Below, in pieces: positions 24,501 through 38,769 of a stretch of DNA of 64,000 nt. The DNA comes from Ptychodera flava (taxonomy: Eukaryota > Hemichordata > Enteropneusta > Ptychoderidae). A program made the translations under genes and the position numbers. The notes beneath the pieces are model-generated. The model saw only the letters and a list, made by a program, of their open reading frames with translations, was not told the origin of the DNA and did not search any database. Positions within the stretch are counted from its first letter, which is position 1, and the number at the start of each line of letters is the position of its first letter. The DNA lies in the NCBI RefSeq assembly GCF_041260155.1, contig NC_091929.1, forward strand, positions 45,606,744 to 45,670,743, written 5' to 3'.

Positions 24501-27500
24501 TGAATGATTTTAATTTTCTGACCTCAAGATTGTTTGAATGAAGAAATGCTTTATTGATAAAATACAAACCTGCAGAATATATCTTAGTTTGGACAGTGTT
24601 TTGGTAATGATGCACTATTTTCATGTTACCGAGTACACCTGATAATTTCATTTGCAAGTGTTTGGCAGTAATTTGGATAATAATACAAAAAGTCGTCGTA
24701 TTTCCCTATTATTTCTCTTCTCACCTGGTTCTTTATAACCTCTCAGCTCTTCCCTTTTGTCTTCACTGATTGCCATATCTGAAAAAGTGGAGAAAACATT
24801 TTTTTGTGATAAGCTACAATGATGCGTGTGGTTTAACAACTGATGTTTACAAACTCTAAAACATGCACTTTTAATAACGTCAATCTGTCTTTGTTCAGTG
24901 ACTTAAATGGGTTGAAATATCAATTAAGAGGGCTAATGTGCAGCATTGAATAAGCTGTTATCCAATAGGGTAGCTGAATCTTACCAATATAATTAAAACA
25001 ATACAAAAAACTCCCTTACTCGCTGTGAATAGTGACATTGGATCAATCAGAGAAAGAGCTTATTCAATGCTGCACATCAGCAGAATTAAGAAGAGGCGAA
25101 AGTTAGCACCTCTTGGTATTTCTTAAATTAAAATATATCAAAAACCCTACCAAACATCTCTCTATTAAGACAACAGTTATCTTCACCTGGCTCTGCTAAG
25201 TTTTCAAGCTCTTTCTTCAAATCACTGATAGTCATATCTGGAAAATACACGTAACAGATATTTCACAATAGGTGACAAAAGATCGATGCCTGCTGTGGAA
25301 AAGTGGCTAAAAAGATGTTCGAAAGTTAGTGATAAAACACCAATAAAATGTATACGCAACTTTGCATATATTTAGATATATACTATTCTTCGTTTAAGTT
25401 TTTGTATAATTTTTTTGTATAATTGGTATTCAGCATTAATAAAATGGCACTCGGCTACACAAGATATACTTAGCATCGGCATTGACTAGACAATTCTTCT
25501 GACCTTGCTCTTGTAAGCCTCTTAGTTCATCCATTTTGTCTTCACTGATTGCCATATCTGGAAAAGTGGAGAAAACATTTTTGTGATAAAGTAACAATGA
25601 TGCGTGTGGTTTAACAACTAATGTTTATAAACTCTAAAACACGCATATTAAGCAATGTCACTCTGTCTTTGTTTAGCGAATTAATGGGTTGAAATATCAA
25701 TTAAGAACGGCGAAATGGTACATTAGAAGATAAATGTGTCTGCAAGTGACGTAGCTGTGTCAGCTCACGGTTAAAAACATATCAAAAACTCCACCAAACA
25801 TATCTCTGCTGAGACAAAGTTCTCCTCACCTGGCTCTGCTAAGTTTTCAAGCTCCTTTTTCAAATCACTGATAGTCATACCTGGAAAATACACATAACAG
25901 ATATTTAACTTTTGACGACCAAAGATCGATGCTTGATGTGAAAAAGTGGCTAAAAATTGTGCGAAAATTAGTAATAAAAAGCTAATGAAATGTATATGCA
26001 ACTTTGCATTTCAATATTGTTCGTTGAAGTTTTTTGTATAATTGGTATTCAACATTAATAAAATGGCACTCTGTTACTCAAGATATGATTTAACGTCGGC
26101 ATTGACTTGACAAAAATGACAGTCAAGAGAGATCATTCGACAATACAGTTTCCAATAATATTGTATTTTCCTAGTGTTCAGCTAATGCGTGTTAGGGTGT
26201 CCTTTCGAGAAAGCATTTTCTGTTCTCTTACATTTTCAAGCAGTTTGGTCCATCATGCAAATACCTATTTCACTTTGTTCGTCTGTTCGAATCGTAAATT
26301 TTTAAACTGCAAGGCTGATGTGAAAGACTGAGCAACACCTGTCAATTTTTCTATCAGTTCCATGAATCAAACCTGATTTTCAGATCTAATTGGTACGGGG
26401 AAATACGTTTTTGCTAAAAAACATACCGGCAGAACATTTTTTATTTTGCATAGTGCCTTTTTAATTGCAGTTACATTGATTCTGTCGAGTACAAGTGACA
26501 TTTTCCGTTGCGAAAGTTTTGTATTAATTAGGATAATAATACGCAAAGTCGTCTGCTCTTCCCACTTTGACATGATTCCCCCGCCACCTTATATAACAGT
26601 ACCGGCTAAACCATTCACGGTAACCCCTAATTTAATCCTGGCTTTGATATCTAGATATAGCGTTGCTCATTTATAAATTAAAATTGTTATGTAGGTCATT
26701 TACCCCACACTCATCATGACCTGAGTTCAATTAGTCTAGAACATTCTCAAGGTCACTGCCCTTAATGACCTCACAACCTTGAATTCAATTAGTCATGTTT
26801 GGAATGTTCTGGAAAGTTGATTAGTTGTGTAAGAGAGATAATTTTAGAACAGTAATTAGCATGTCAATAAAAGTTCTAGATTGTTCTTATATGCCTTTAT
26901 AAAAGGGACGTGCACAGCTTCCAGTCAGACTTTTGGGATCGTGTCTCTTGTGTGTTACTAAACTCCAGCAGTAGTCATTCTCAAGACCTTTCAAGACCTT
27001 CTCTGCCAACGCTGGATTTATACTGTGGACTTTGTGCAGTTTCAAGCCTGCAAGCCAAAGGACTGTTCATTCATCCGACTGACTGTTACAACTCTGAGAC
27101 TGGAGCTCTGCCGTCCCAGCTGAGATAAGTAGTCTGTACACTTTTAAAGCTTGTACTCTATCCCTGACTTAGCAATTAGTTTTTTTTTCGTAATAAATTT
27201 TGTTTAAACGTTAACTGCTGAGTTCACCCTTTTGTTCGTTTTCTCTGCACGTAACAAATTGGGGGCTCGTCCGGGAGACGAATATTTTGAGCCGTTTGAC
27301 AACATTTTGACAGCTTTTCAAAACTACTGTATACTGTGAACTCAGCGAAATTCAATCATGGCGGAATTCAAGCCAGACGAATTTATGGATGACCTTGATC
27401 AGGACACATTTAATTCCCTCAGAAAAGACAACCTCATAGCACTGGCAAATTTCCTTAAAGTAGATGTCAAAAGATCTATGCGCAAGCGAGAAATTCAGTT

Positions 27501-30500
27501 CAAGATTGCAAAACATTTAGTTAATTCTGGCCCTTTTGAGGAGTCTGCCTTAAAAGATTATGAGCCTGAGTCTTCCTTCGAACTCAAAAAATTAGAATTA
27601 GAAATACAGGCAGATTTGGAGCTTAAGAAATTGGAATTAGAAAAGGAAAAATTGCAAATGGAAGAAAGGGAAAGGCAGGAAAAATTACAAATGAAAGACA
27701 AAGAATTACAAATGAAAGACAAAGAATTACAAATGGAAGAAAGACAGAGAGAAAAGGAGAGAGAATTGGAAGAACATCGACTACAGTTAGAAATGAGACG
27801 TTTAGAGCTTGGACAATCAGGAAAATTCTTCCCTTCAGACAAGTTTGACATCACTAAGCATTTCAGGTTAGTTCCCCTTTCCAAGAAAAGGATGTTGATA
27901 ATATTTCCTTCATTTTGAGAAAATTGCTCAGAGTCTGGATTGGCCTAAGGAGTCCTGGTGTATGCTTTTGCAGAGTGCTTTGGTGGGTAAAGCCAGAGAA
28001 ATTTACATTCAGTTGTCAGTAGAGCAGGCTTCAAATTATGATTCTGTGAAGGAATTAATTCTCAAGGGCTATGAGTTGGTGCCTGAAGCTTACCGTCAGA
28101 AATTTAGGATTGTGAGAAGGTGAAGGATCAAACTTATGTTGAATTTGCTCGAACAAAAGAACAACTGTTTGATCGTTGGTGTTCTTCTGAAAAGGTCAGT
28201 CAGAATTATGACAAATTACGACAACTTGTTTTGATTGAGGAATTTAAAAGGTGCATCCGGAGTGACATCAAGACGTTTATCAATGAACAAAAGGCAGATA
28301 CATTAGAGGTTGCTGCACGTTTGGCCGATGATTATTCATTGACCCACAAATCTTCATTTCTCAGCAAACCATCCCAGTCCTTTTCATACAGAAACAATGC
28401 AGGTAAATTTAACTCCTCCTTTTCATCCAAGAATTTTCAAAGGACAGTAGAAAATCAAATGACAACAGTTCACAGAGTTCAAGTAACACTCCCACATCAT
28501 CAGATCCAAGTCTCAATCTCCTTCTGACAAACAGTTTGGTACACTTTCTTGTAATTATTGTAAGAAAGACGGCCATTTAATGTCAGAGTGTTTCAAATTG
28601 AAAAGAAAACGTGAAGGTCAGAGTGGTCAAAGTGGATCTAAGCCAACCGGCTTTATTTCTTCATCAACTCATTAGAGTCTAATAATGTGTGCAACACATT
28701 TTCTGAGGTTAAACCCCTCTCATCCCCAATTAATGAGGTCAAGGTCAATTCTTCTCAAGATAGCATTATGGGTATTTTCGAGCCATTTATTCATAATGGT
28801 TTATATCACTTTCTAGTGATTTCTCTTCCGCTACCCCTGTCAAAATTTTAAGAGATACCGGGGCTTCCCAGTCTCTTTTGTTGGCAGATACCCTGCCGTT
28901 TTCTGAAAAGTCATTTTCAGGTTCTAAAGTTCTTATTAAGGGGGTAGATTGTAATGACTACATTCTGTTCCTCTCCATAATGTCTATTTGTCTTCGGACT
29001 TTGTTTCTGGACCTGTGGCTTTAGGTATTAGGCCTTTTTTGCCTTTTGAAGGGATTCACCTTCTTCTTGGAAACGACCTTGCTGGGGACAAGGTCATTAC
29101 TAATCCACTTGTGACTGATAATCCTAGTTTAGATCAGGATCCAGAGCCAATTGAACAAGAGATACCCGATTTATTTCTTCATGTGCCATTACTCGAGCCA
29201 TGTCAAAGAAAACTTCCGAGAATCAAAATACTCTCAAAAATAATGTCACAGATGTTGACTTAAATGACACCTTTCTCAGTCAGGTGTTTGACACGGATCA
29301 TTCCGTTATCCCTCGTGGATTTGAAACTTCCAGTAAAACTTCTGCTGACCAAAGTCAGACATTTTCTAGATCAAATCTCATTGCAGAACAACACAAAGAC
29401 CCAGATATTTTGTCTTTGTTTGACAGGGTAGATGATGAAGGTAAAACTTCAGATAGCTCTGTTTCCTATTATACAAAATCTGGTATTCTCATGCGTAAAT
29501 GGAGACCTCCAGATGTTTGGTTGATGACGATTGGGCTATAAAACATCAAATTGTGGTTCCAAAGCCCTATCGTGCTGAAATATTGCGCCTGGCCCATGAA
29601 ACGCCCTGGGCTGGTCATTTGGGAGTAAGGAAAACTTATCAAAAATTCTCAGTCACTTTTATTGGCCTAATCTCAGGCAGGATGTAGCACATTTCTGTAA
29701 AACTTGTCACACATGTCAAATGGTAGGAAAGCCAAATCAGACCATTCCAAAGGCCCCTTTACAGCCAATTCCTGCATTTCAAGAACCATTTAGTAGGATT
29801 CTAATAGACTGTGTTGGGCCCCTACCAAAAACAAGATCAGGAAATGAGTACATGTTGACAATTATGTGTACATCAACTCGGTTCCCAGAAGCCATACCAC
29901 TGAGAAACATAAAGACAAAGACTATAGTGAGAGCTTTAGTCAAATTTTTCACTTTATTGGCCTCCCTAAATGTGTCCAATCCGATCAAGGCTCCAACTTT
30001 ATGTCTGGTATTTTTCAACAAGTAATGGATCAGCTAGGCATTAAACAGTATAGGTCATCCGCCTATCATCCAGAAAGTCAGGGTGCTCTTGAGCGATTTC
30101 ATCAAACTTTGAAAAACATGATTAGGACCTACTGTTTTGACACAGAGAAGCAGTGGGATGAAGGAATTCATTTTCTGCTCTTTGCTGTTAGAGAGTCAAT
30201 TCAAGAGTCTCTTCGTTTTAGCCCATTTGAGCTTGTATTTGGACATACAGTCCGTGGCCCACTTAAGCTCGTTAAAGAGAAATTCCTATCAGACGATGAT
30301 GATTGTCTGAATATTTTGCAATATGTGTCAGATTTTCGTACAAAACTCTCTAAAGCATGTGAATTAGCCAGAGAAAATCTTGAGTCATCTCAGCAGTCAA
30401 TGAAAACCAAATACGATAAAAACACCTCAAAACGGAAGTTTGAACCAGGTCAAAAAGTTCTTGTTCTACTTCCAATTCCTGGCAAACCACTCCATGCTCG

Positions 30501-31150
30501 TTACTTTGGGCCATATCTAATCGATAAGAAATTGAGTGATTTAAATTACATCATAATAACACCTGACAGGCGAAAACAAAAGCAGCTATGTCACATAAAT
30601 ATGCTTAAGCCATATTTGGATAGGATAATCCTACTAAAACAAAGCCTGTCAGTACAGTCAGTTCTGGCCATTATGAAGATAGTGATACTGAAACTGACTT
30701 GAGTGAAAATACTCTAAACTCAAAGCTGGGCTCGGTCAAGCTTCAGAACTCAGAAATCCTGGAGAAGCTGGAGTCTACAAAGTTGGCACACCTCCAGCCA
30801 GAACAACAACAACAGGTGAAAGAACTGCTCCACGAATATAAACACCTGTTTCAAGATGTTCCAACGAGGACAAACGTCATCTATCACGACGTTGATGTTG
30901 GGGACAGTAAGCCTGTAAAACAACATCCATACAGACTGAATCCAACAAAAGCAAAATATCTCCAGGAAGAAGTCAAATACCTGCTGGACAATGACTTTAT
31001 TGAACCCAGTAAAAGTAACTGGAGTTCGCCGTGCATACTTGTTCCCAAATCAGATCACAGTTATCGTATGTGCACGGACTTTAGGAAGGTCAACACTTTA
31101 ACAAACAAAACAATACAAAACAGAAATCCGAGGATATGAAAAAAAAAAAG

Positions 31151-31193
<43 letters not shown>

Positions 31194-34100
31194 AAAAAGA
31201 ACAGACACTTTCCCAATCCCGAGGATTGATGACTGCATCGACCGAGGGGAAAAGCCAAGTATGTGACGAAATTTGACCTACTGAAGGGATTTTGGCAAGT
31301 CCCTCTGACAGATCGTGCTCGTGAAATATCCGCCTTTGTTACGCCAGACGGATTGTTCCAGTACAAGGTGATGCCATTTGGAATGAAGAACTCTCCGGCA
31401 CGTTCCAACGGATGATCAACGACGTCATATCCGGGCTAGACGGTGTGTGCAGCTTACGTTGACGACGTCATTCTGTATAGTGACACCTGGGAGGAACACA
31501 TCAAGCTCATGCGGAAGTTCTTTGAGAGACTGAGTAAAGCAATGTTGACTGTCAACCTTGCCAAATCTGAGTTTGTATGGGCAAGGGTAACTTACCTCGG
31601 ACATACTGTAGGACAGGGTGAGAAAACCTGTTGATGCCAAAATCAGTGCCATTTCAAGTTTTCCCATACCAAACTGCAAACGACAACTGATGCGCTTTCT
31701 CGGTATGGCTGGTTACTACAGAAAATTCTGTCCAAATTTCTCCACAATTACTGAGCCTTTGACTAACTTACTTAAAAAGAAAGTACAGTTTGTTTGGTCA
31801 GAGCAATGCCAACAGGCATTTGATACACTTAAAGCCATACTGCAAAGTGCTCCAGTGTTGTCTGCACCAGATTTCACTTTGCCATTCAAATTAGCTGTGG
31901 ATGCTAGTGATACGGCTGCTGGTGCTGTTTTATTGCAAGAGGATAGTCATGGGGTAGATCATCCTGTTTGCTATTTTTCACGCAAATTTAACAAATCCCA
32001 GAGAAACTACTCTACAATTGAAAAAGAGTGTTTATCTTTGATATTAGCTTTACAGCATTTTGAAGTTTATGTTACTTCTTCAAATCAGCCAATAGTGGTT
32101 TATATTGATCACAACCCTCTTGTTTTTCTGCAGAAATTTAAAGGACAAAATCAGAGATTGCTAAGATGGAGTTTAATGTTACAGGAGTTTAATCTTGACA
32201 TTAGACATATCAAAGGCAGAGACAATTTAATTGCAGACTGTCTCTCTCGTATTTAGAAATTATTGTTGTTCACTTTCAAGAAATTTTATTGTTGTTCACT
32301 TTCAAGAAATTTTACTTTAGAGTAAAACAAAATTTGAGTACTTAAATCCTTTTCAAGATTACATTTGTAAAAGAAAGATTTTTCTTTGAAAAATTTTCTT
32401 TTTTTTTGAAGAGGGGGTGTGTTATGTAGGTCATTTACCCCCACACTCATCATGACCTGAGTTCAATTAGTCTAGAACATTCTCAAGGTCACTGCCCTTA
32501 ATGACCTCACAACCTTGAATTCAATTAGTCATGTTTGGAATGTTCTGGAAAGTTGATTAGTTGTGTAAGAGAGATAATTTTAGAACAGTAATTAGCATGT
32601 CAATAAAAGTTCTAGATTGTTCTTATATGCCTTTATAAAAGGGACGTGCACAGCTTCCAGTCAGACTTTTGGGATCGTGTCTCTTGTGTGTTACTAAACT
32701 CCAGCAGTAGTCATTCTCAAGACCTTTCAAGACCTTCTCTGCCAACGCTGGATTTATACTGTGGACTTTGTGCAGTTTCAAGCCTGCAAGCCAAAGGACT
32801 GTTCATTCATCCGACTGACTGTTACAACTCTGAGACTGGAGCTCTGCCGTCCCAGCTGAGATAAGTAGTCTGTACACTTTTAAAGCTTGTACTCTATCCC
32901 TGACTTAGCAATTAGTTTTTTTTTCGTAATAAATTTTGTTTAAACGTTAACTGCTGAGTTCACCCTTTTGTTCGTTTTCTCTGCACGTAACAAAATGCAC
33001 TAAAAATGTTGGCGTTATTTCTTTGCCCAATCACAAATCTTCTGACCTTGCTCTTGTAAGCCTCTTAGTTCATCCTTTTTGTCTTCACTGATTGCCATAT
33101 CTGGAAAAGTGGAGAAAACATTTTTCGTGATAAAGTAACTAACAATGATGCGTGTGGTTTAACAACTGATGTTTATAAACTCTAAAGCATGCATATTAAG
33201 TAATGTCACTCTGTCTTTGTTCAGCGAATTAAATGGGTTGAAATATCAATTAAGAAGGGCGAAATGGTACATTAGAAGATAAATGTGCCTGCAAGTGACG
33301 TAGCTGTGTCAGCTCACGGTTAAAAACTTATCAAAAACTCCACCAAACATATCTCTGCTGAGACAAAGTTCTCCTCACCTGGCTCTGCTAAGTTTTCAAG
33401 CTCTTTTTTCAAATCACTGATGGTCATATCTGGAAAATACACATAGCAGATATTTAACTATAGACGACCAAAGATCGATGCTTGATTTGAAAAAGTGGCT
33501 AAAGATTGTGCGAAAATTAGTGATAAAAAGCTAATGAAATGTAAACGCAACTTTGCATTTTAATATTGTTCGTTGACGTTTTTTGTATAATTGGTATTCA
33601 ACATTAATAAAATGGCACTCGGTTACATAAGATTTACTTTAACGTCGGCATTGACTTGACAACAATGACAGTCTAGAGAGATCACTTGACAATACAGTTT
33701 CCAATAATAGTGTATTTCCTAGTGTTCAGCTAATGCGTGTTAGGGTGTCCTTTCGAAAAAGCATTTTCTGTTCTTTTACGTTTTCAAGCGGTTCGGTCCA
33801 TCATGCAAATACCTATTTCATTTTGTTCGTCTGTTCGAATCGTAAATTTTAAACTGCAAGGCTGATGTGAAAGACTGAGCAACACCTGTCAATTTTTCTA
33901 TCAGTTCCATGAATCAAACATGATTTTCAGATCTAATTGGTACGGAGAAATACGTTTTTGCTAAAAAACATACCGGCAGAACATTTCTTATTTTGCATAG
34001 TGCCTTTTTGATTACAGTTACATTGATTCTGTCGAGCACTAGTGACATTTTCCGTTGCGAAAGTTTTGTATTCATTAGGCTAATAATACGCAAAGTCGTC

Positions 34101-37100
34101 TGCTCTTCCCACTTTGACATGATTCCACCGCCACCTTATATAACAGTACCGGCTAAACAATTCACGGCAACCCCTAATTTAATCATAGACTCTCGGAAAA
34201 AACGGGACAGGCAACTGCTGAGGTTTCTTTGTGCGATATATCCTGGAATACATTAAAGTTTATTTGCCAAGCGGTCCCCGACAACAATACTTCGTACTTA
34301 ACACTGAATCTTATTAACGATCAAACTGACGTTCTGAATATTTACACTTTGCTCTTGCATGGCACGTTCCGAGTAATGACACAGAGAATTTTGAGGGTTT
34401 TTCGATACTAGTCATGGTGATTGTTCTGGTAACGATGAAGATCACATTTTGGATTCAAGCCGAACCAACGGGAAAAAAACCAGACGATAAAAACAGTGTA
34501 GCCATAGACGCTACAGAAAACTCTTGCTAGATATCGACAATATAAGTTTACATTCCCTACCATAAAAATCTCCGATAACAACAAACATTTACAAGTTAGA
34601 CAGGTTTACACTTCCCCAGTCCTGCGAAACGAAAATCTGACCTTTATTTCATCTGTCACGCAACATTTGACGAAAATCAGGGAACACAAAAAATGACTAC
34701 TCCATCGGAGCTCAAATACACGACCTCTAACATTTTGGTACTGTTTTAGCCTAAAGAAACACCAAAGTTCGGATAAGCTACACATGTTTACATCCGCAAA
34801 GTACTAGAAAATACATTTGTAACACTGACTTTCGCTGTCAGGAGAAACTTCGCGATAAATCGGGACTATCAATCGGTTGATGGAGTCAGAAGCGGTAAGG
34901 TAGACATGCATTTACACAAAGCTGAACGCTGTCCTCGTAAATTTGGCCGTTCAAACAACCACATTTCAGTAATTAACATACATACTTTACCGAATCATGG
35001 AGCAATCCTCGCACAGAAAATATTCCGACGGTTAAAAAAACTGCAAAAACGAGGGAAAATTCGGAGATACACGGACGATTGCGGAATGTAAACAACTCTG
35101 TGATGTCAACTGCTGTTAAGTCTGGAACTGCAGCGGTATGTGTTTCGGATTTCTATTCGAAACTTTGTCACTTTACAGCAACATACTGACTCCCTGCAGA
35201 CTTCTAGTTGCATCGAATCTCGCTACCAATATGTAAAAAGCACTTTAAAACCATTTTGACGAATTCTTCTCAAAATAGTTGTAACACTTTTATTTCTAAA
35301 AATGGACTTGCGGGTAATCAGAAATAACTTGTAATCCGAAAACATTATTACCGTATACCCGCATGCACGTGTCTATGAGCCGGACGTTGTGCAGTCGATC
35401 GGGTCCAGCTTCATTCCGTCCCCGACCCATTAACACCTCTTAATTATTCCAAGTAGGATCGCACGCTGCTAATCCCATAGACCCTTTGTTCTCTATCGCA
35501 GTTGCCTGTCCTGTTTTTCTCGAGGACCTCTAATTTAATCCTGGCTTTGATATCTAGATATAGCGTTGCTCATTTATAAATTAAAAATGCACTAAAAATG
35601 TTGGCGTTATTTCTTTGCCCAATCACAATTCTTCTGACCTTGCTCTTGTAAGCCTCTTAGTTCATCCTTTTTGTCTTCACTGATTGCCATATCTGGAAAA
35701 GTGGAGAAAACATTTTTCGTGATAAAGTAACAATGATGCGTGTGGTTTAACAACTGATGTTTATAAACTCTAAAACACGCGTATTAAGTAATGTCACTCT
35801 GTCTTTGTTCAGCGAATTAAATGGGTTGAAATATCAATTAAGAAGGGCGAAATGGTACATTAGAAGATAAATGTGCCTGCAAGTGACGTAGCTGTGTCAG
35901 CTCAGGGTTAAAAACTTATCAAAAACCCCACCAAACATATCTCTGCTGAGACAAAGTTCTCCTCACCTGGCTCTGCTAAGTTTTCAAGCTCTTTTTTCAA
36001 ATCACTGATGGTCATATCTGGAAAATACACATAGCAGATATTTAACTATAGACGACCAAAGATCGATGCTTGATTTGAAAAAGTGGCTAAAAATTGTGCG
36101 AAAATTAGTGATAAAAAGCTAATGAAATGTAAACGCAACTTTGCATTTCAATATATTGTATAATTGGTATTCAACATTAATTAAATGGCACTCGGTTACA
36201 CAAGATATGATTTAACGTCGGCATTGACTTGACAACAATGACAGTCTAGAGAGATCACTTGACAATACAGTTTCCAATAATATTGTATTTTCCTAGTGTT
36301 CAGCTAATGCGTGTTAGGGTGTCCTTTCGAGAAAGCATTTTCTGTTCTTTTACATTTTCAAGCAGTTTGGTCCATCATGCAAATACCTATTTCACTTTGT
36401 TCGTCTCTTCGAATCGTAAATTTTAAACTGCAAGGCTGATGTGAAAGACTGAGCAACACCTGTCGATTTTTCTATCAGTTCCATGAATCAAACCTGATTT
36501 TCAGAGCTAATTGGTAATATACGTTTTTGCTTAAATACATACTGGCAGAATATATTTTATTTTGCATAGTGCCTTTTTAATTGCAATTACATTCATTCTG
36601 TCGAGTACTAGTGGCACTTTCCGTTGCGAAAGTTTTGTATTAATTAGAATAATAATACACAAAGTGGTCTGCTCTTCCCACTCCACAGCTAGCTTATATA
36701 ATAGTTATGGCTAAACCATTCACGGCACCCCCTAATTTAATCCTGGCTTTGATATCTAGTATAGCGTTGCTCATTTTCAAATTAAAAATGCACTAAAATG
36801 TTGACGTTATTTCTTTGCCCAATCACAATTCTTCTGACCTTGCTCTTGTAAGCCTCTTAGTTCATCCTTTTTGTCTTCACTGATTGCAATATCTGCAACA
36901 AGAAATTAGCAAATGTTTTGGAACAGAAGATAAGTAGTTTTTGGGTGACGGAATTCAAGACTCCAAGGGTCTTAAGCTTCTTTCATTTTAATGACCCAAT
37001 CTTTTAAATTGATAGTTTTTACGCCAACCAGCAGATGCATGCATTTAAATACACATTTTGACATCAGTACTTTTGACAAGTTAGATAATTCAGGCAGATC

Positions 37101-38673
37101 ACGCAGATTAACTTTGCTTGTATTAGAGTTATCTCGATTCAGCATAATTGAGCATAGTGACGCAATAAATATTATCACTTCAATATATTGCATAGTTTTG
37201 TTTGTTGAAAGGTTAGAAGTTGTAGGGATATCTGAGTGAAACTGTCAATCAGTAGTTTTCCATTCCGCTTTCTGTTGTGAAACCTGTGCCAGAGAATGGG
37301 TCAAGTCTGCCGTATTGTTACCTTAAGTGGATAATGTAGTTTTTGAAAAGAAAAATCAAAATTCTCACTTTACCGGGATCAATTGCTTCAATAAAATGCT
37401 TCAATACAAACGTTCTTAAGGCTCTTAACCCTTCTTCTTCTTCTCCGACAACATGGCCTGGAACGTACGAGTACAAAAACGCTTTGAAACAGAAGAAAAG
37501 GTGCGCGTAGTGTGTAACAACTAAACCTTCGAGACCTTTCTGGAACCAATCTGAAATTTCCATCGGTTTCCCTCTCCGTTCAAGTGCTCTCAGGATTTGC
37601 AGCCTATTCGTACCATTGTAAGATTATTTACAGATAATGTGTATTTACAGATGAACTTCTTTGATAAAACCACCTATTTAGAGATTTGGATGTAACTGGC
37701 CTGTGTTGACAGGGCAGATTTCTTCCTTTGGTGAGTAGCTACAGGAGATTGCAATACGATAGACAAATACTATATTCTCCTCACTTTCATTTCCGACAAT
37801 CTCCCTTTAATGAACTCTGGACATAAATTTTACTTTTCCAAGAACTTCAAAATGAGCCCACACATGAGGTGGATTATAAAAGACTGCAAACATTTGAAAA
37901 TTCCGAAAAAGCTGTCCCAGATGAGCACTCTATCTCGTCGTCCGACCCGTTTGAGGATTCCGTTGTGGCACTTATGTAAAATTATTTTACAACAGTTTGC
38001 GAGAGCTCTCGTCAAATGAAAAGAAATGAGGAAGACTGACTTAATTGCCCGGCCTAATTCAACCAACGCAAAATTCAAAGCAAATTTCAAGATTTCACAA
38101 TGATTCGAAGTATCATTATTTTGTAACATTGGACGACTGATATCGACCAAAGAGATTTAAATTGACTTGCAATTATTTTCTCATGTAAGTTCAAGGTGAG
38201 ATCAAGCTATCTTAATTAAAAAAAAGATCCTCTCGTCTACCAAAAAGCTGATGTGATCACAGGTAAGATATTTATTGAAAAGACTTTCTGAACTGTAGAG
38301 ACCAAATTGCAGCTATTACTGACAATTGACAATTTCGCACTCATGACATTTACTGTTCTATGAGATTCAATTAAGTAAAGATAATATAACAAAGTTATTT
38401 GACACTGTGGCCCGTTTGGATAAGGTTTCAAATTCGCGATCAGAGAGTGGTAAGTTCGAATTCTGAGTCTGGCCAGTGAAGCTTACACAGGATGAGAGGA
38501 TGGTTGTTGAACCCTTCAGCAAAGCACCTTGCTCTTTATTTCTCAACTTGGTTATGGTATGGTTATCTCATTCTGTAAAAGGGCGTACCGTATATTGGAT
38601 AGTGAAGGAAAAAATCCGTTAATTCTTTAAAAATACTCTTGCACATATCTTAATGTAGTCAGTGTTTTTCTAC

Positions 38674-38769
<96 letters not shown>

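Larger units (their letters stand above)
26685..32992 (+). mobile_element. Ty3/gypsy (Gmr1-like) LTR retrotransposon copy 2, full length
   Basis: 6308 bp from TGTTATG to CGTAACA. Order: 5' LTR 26685-27256, tRNA-Pro-type primer site, Gag with zinc knuckle, protease, integrase, GPY/F-like module, RT, RNase H, polypurine tract, 3' LTR 32420-32992. Flanked by a 4-bp duplication, AAAT (26681-26684 and 32993-32996). The LTRs differ by about one base, so insertion is recent. It lies in an intron of the microexon gene, antisense to it. Frames are interrupted by several one-base indels and by an A-rich insertion in RT. No envelope gene was seen. Confidence 0.95.

Noticed and set aside
27558..27884. 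108-codon minus-strand frame rich in S, N and C
   Set aside because: It is antisense to the charged coiled-coil part of Gag; its composition follows from the gag codons.
32646..32864. 72-codon frame repeated at 26910 and similar at 3904
   Set aside because: It lies inside the LTR U3/R region and is only conserved because the LTR is.
25470..36900. Repeated units as a CRISPR-like or satellite array
   Set aside because: The regular repeats are microexons with splice sites and their introns, in an animal genome.
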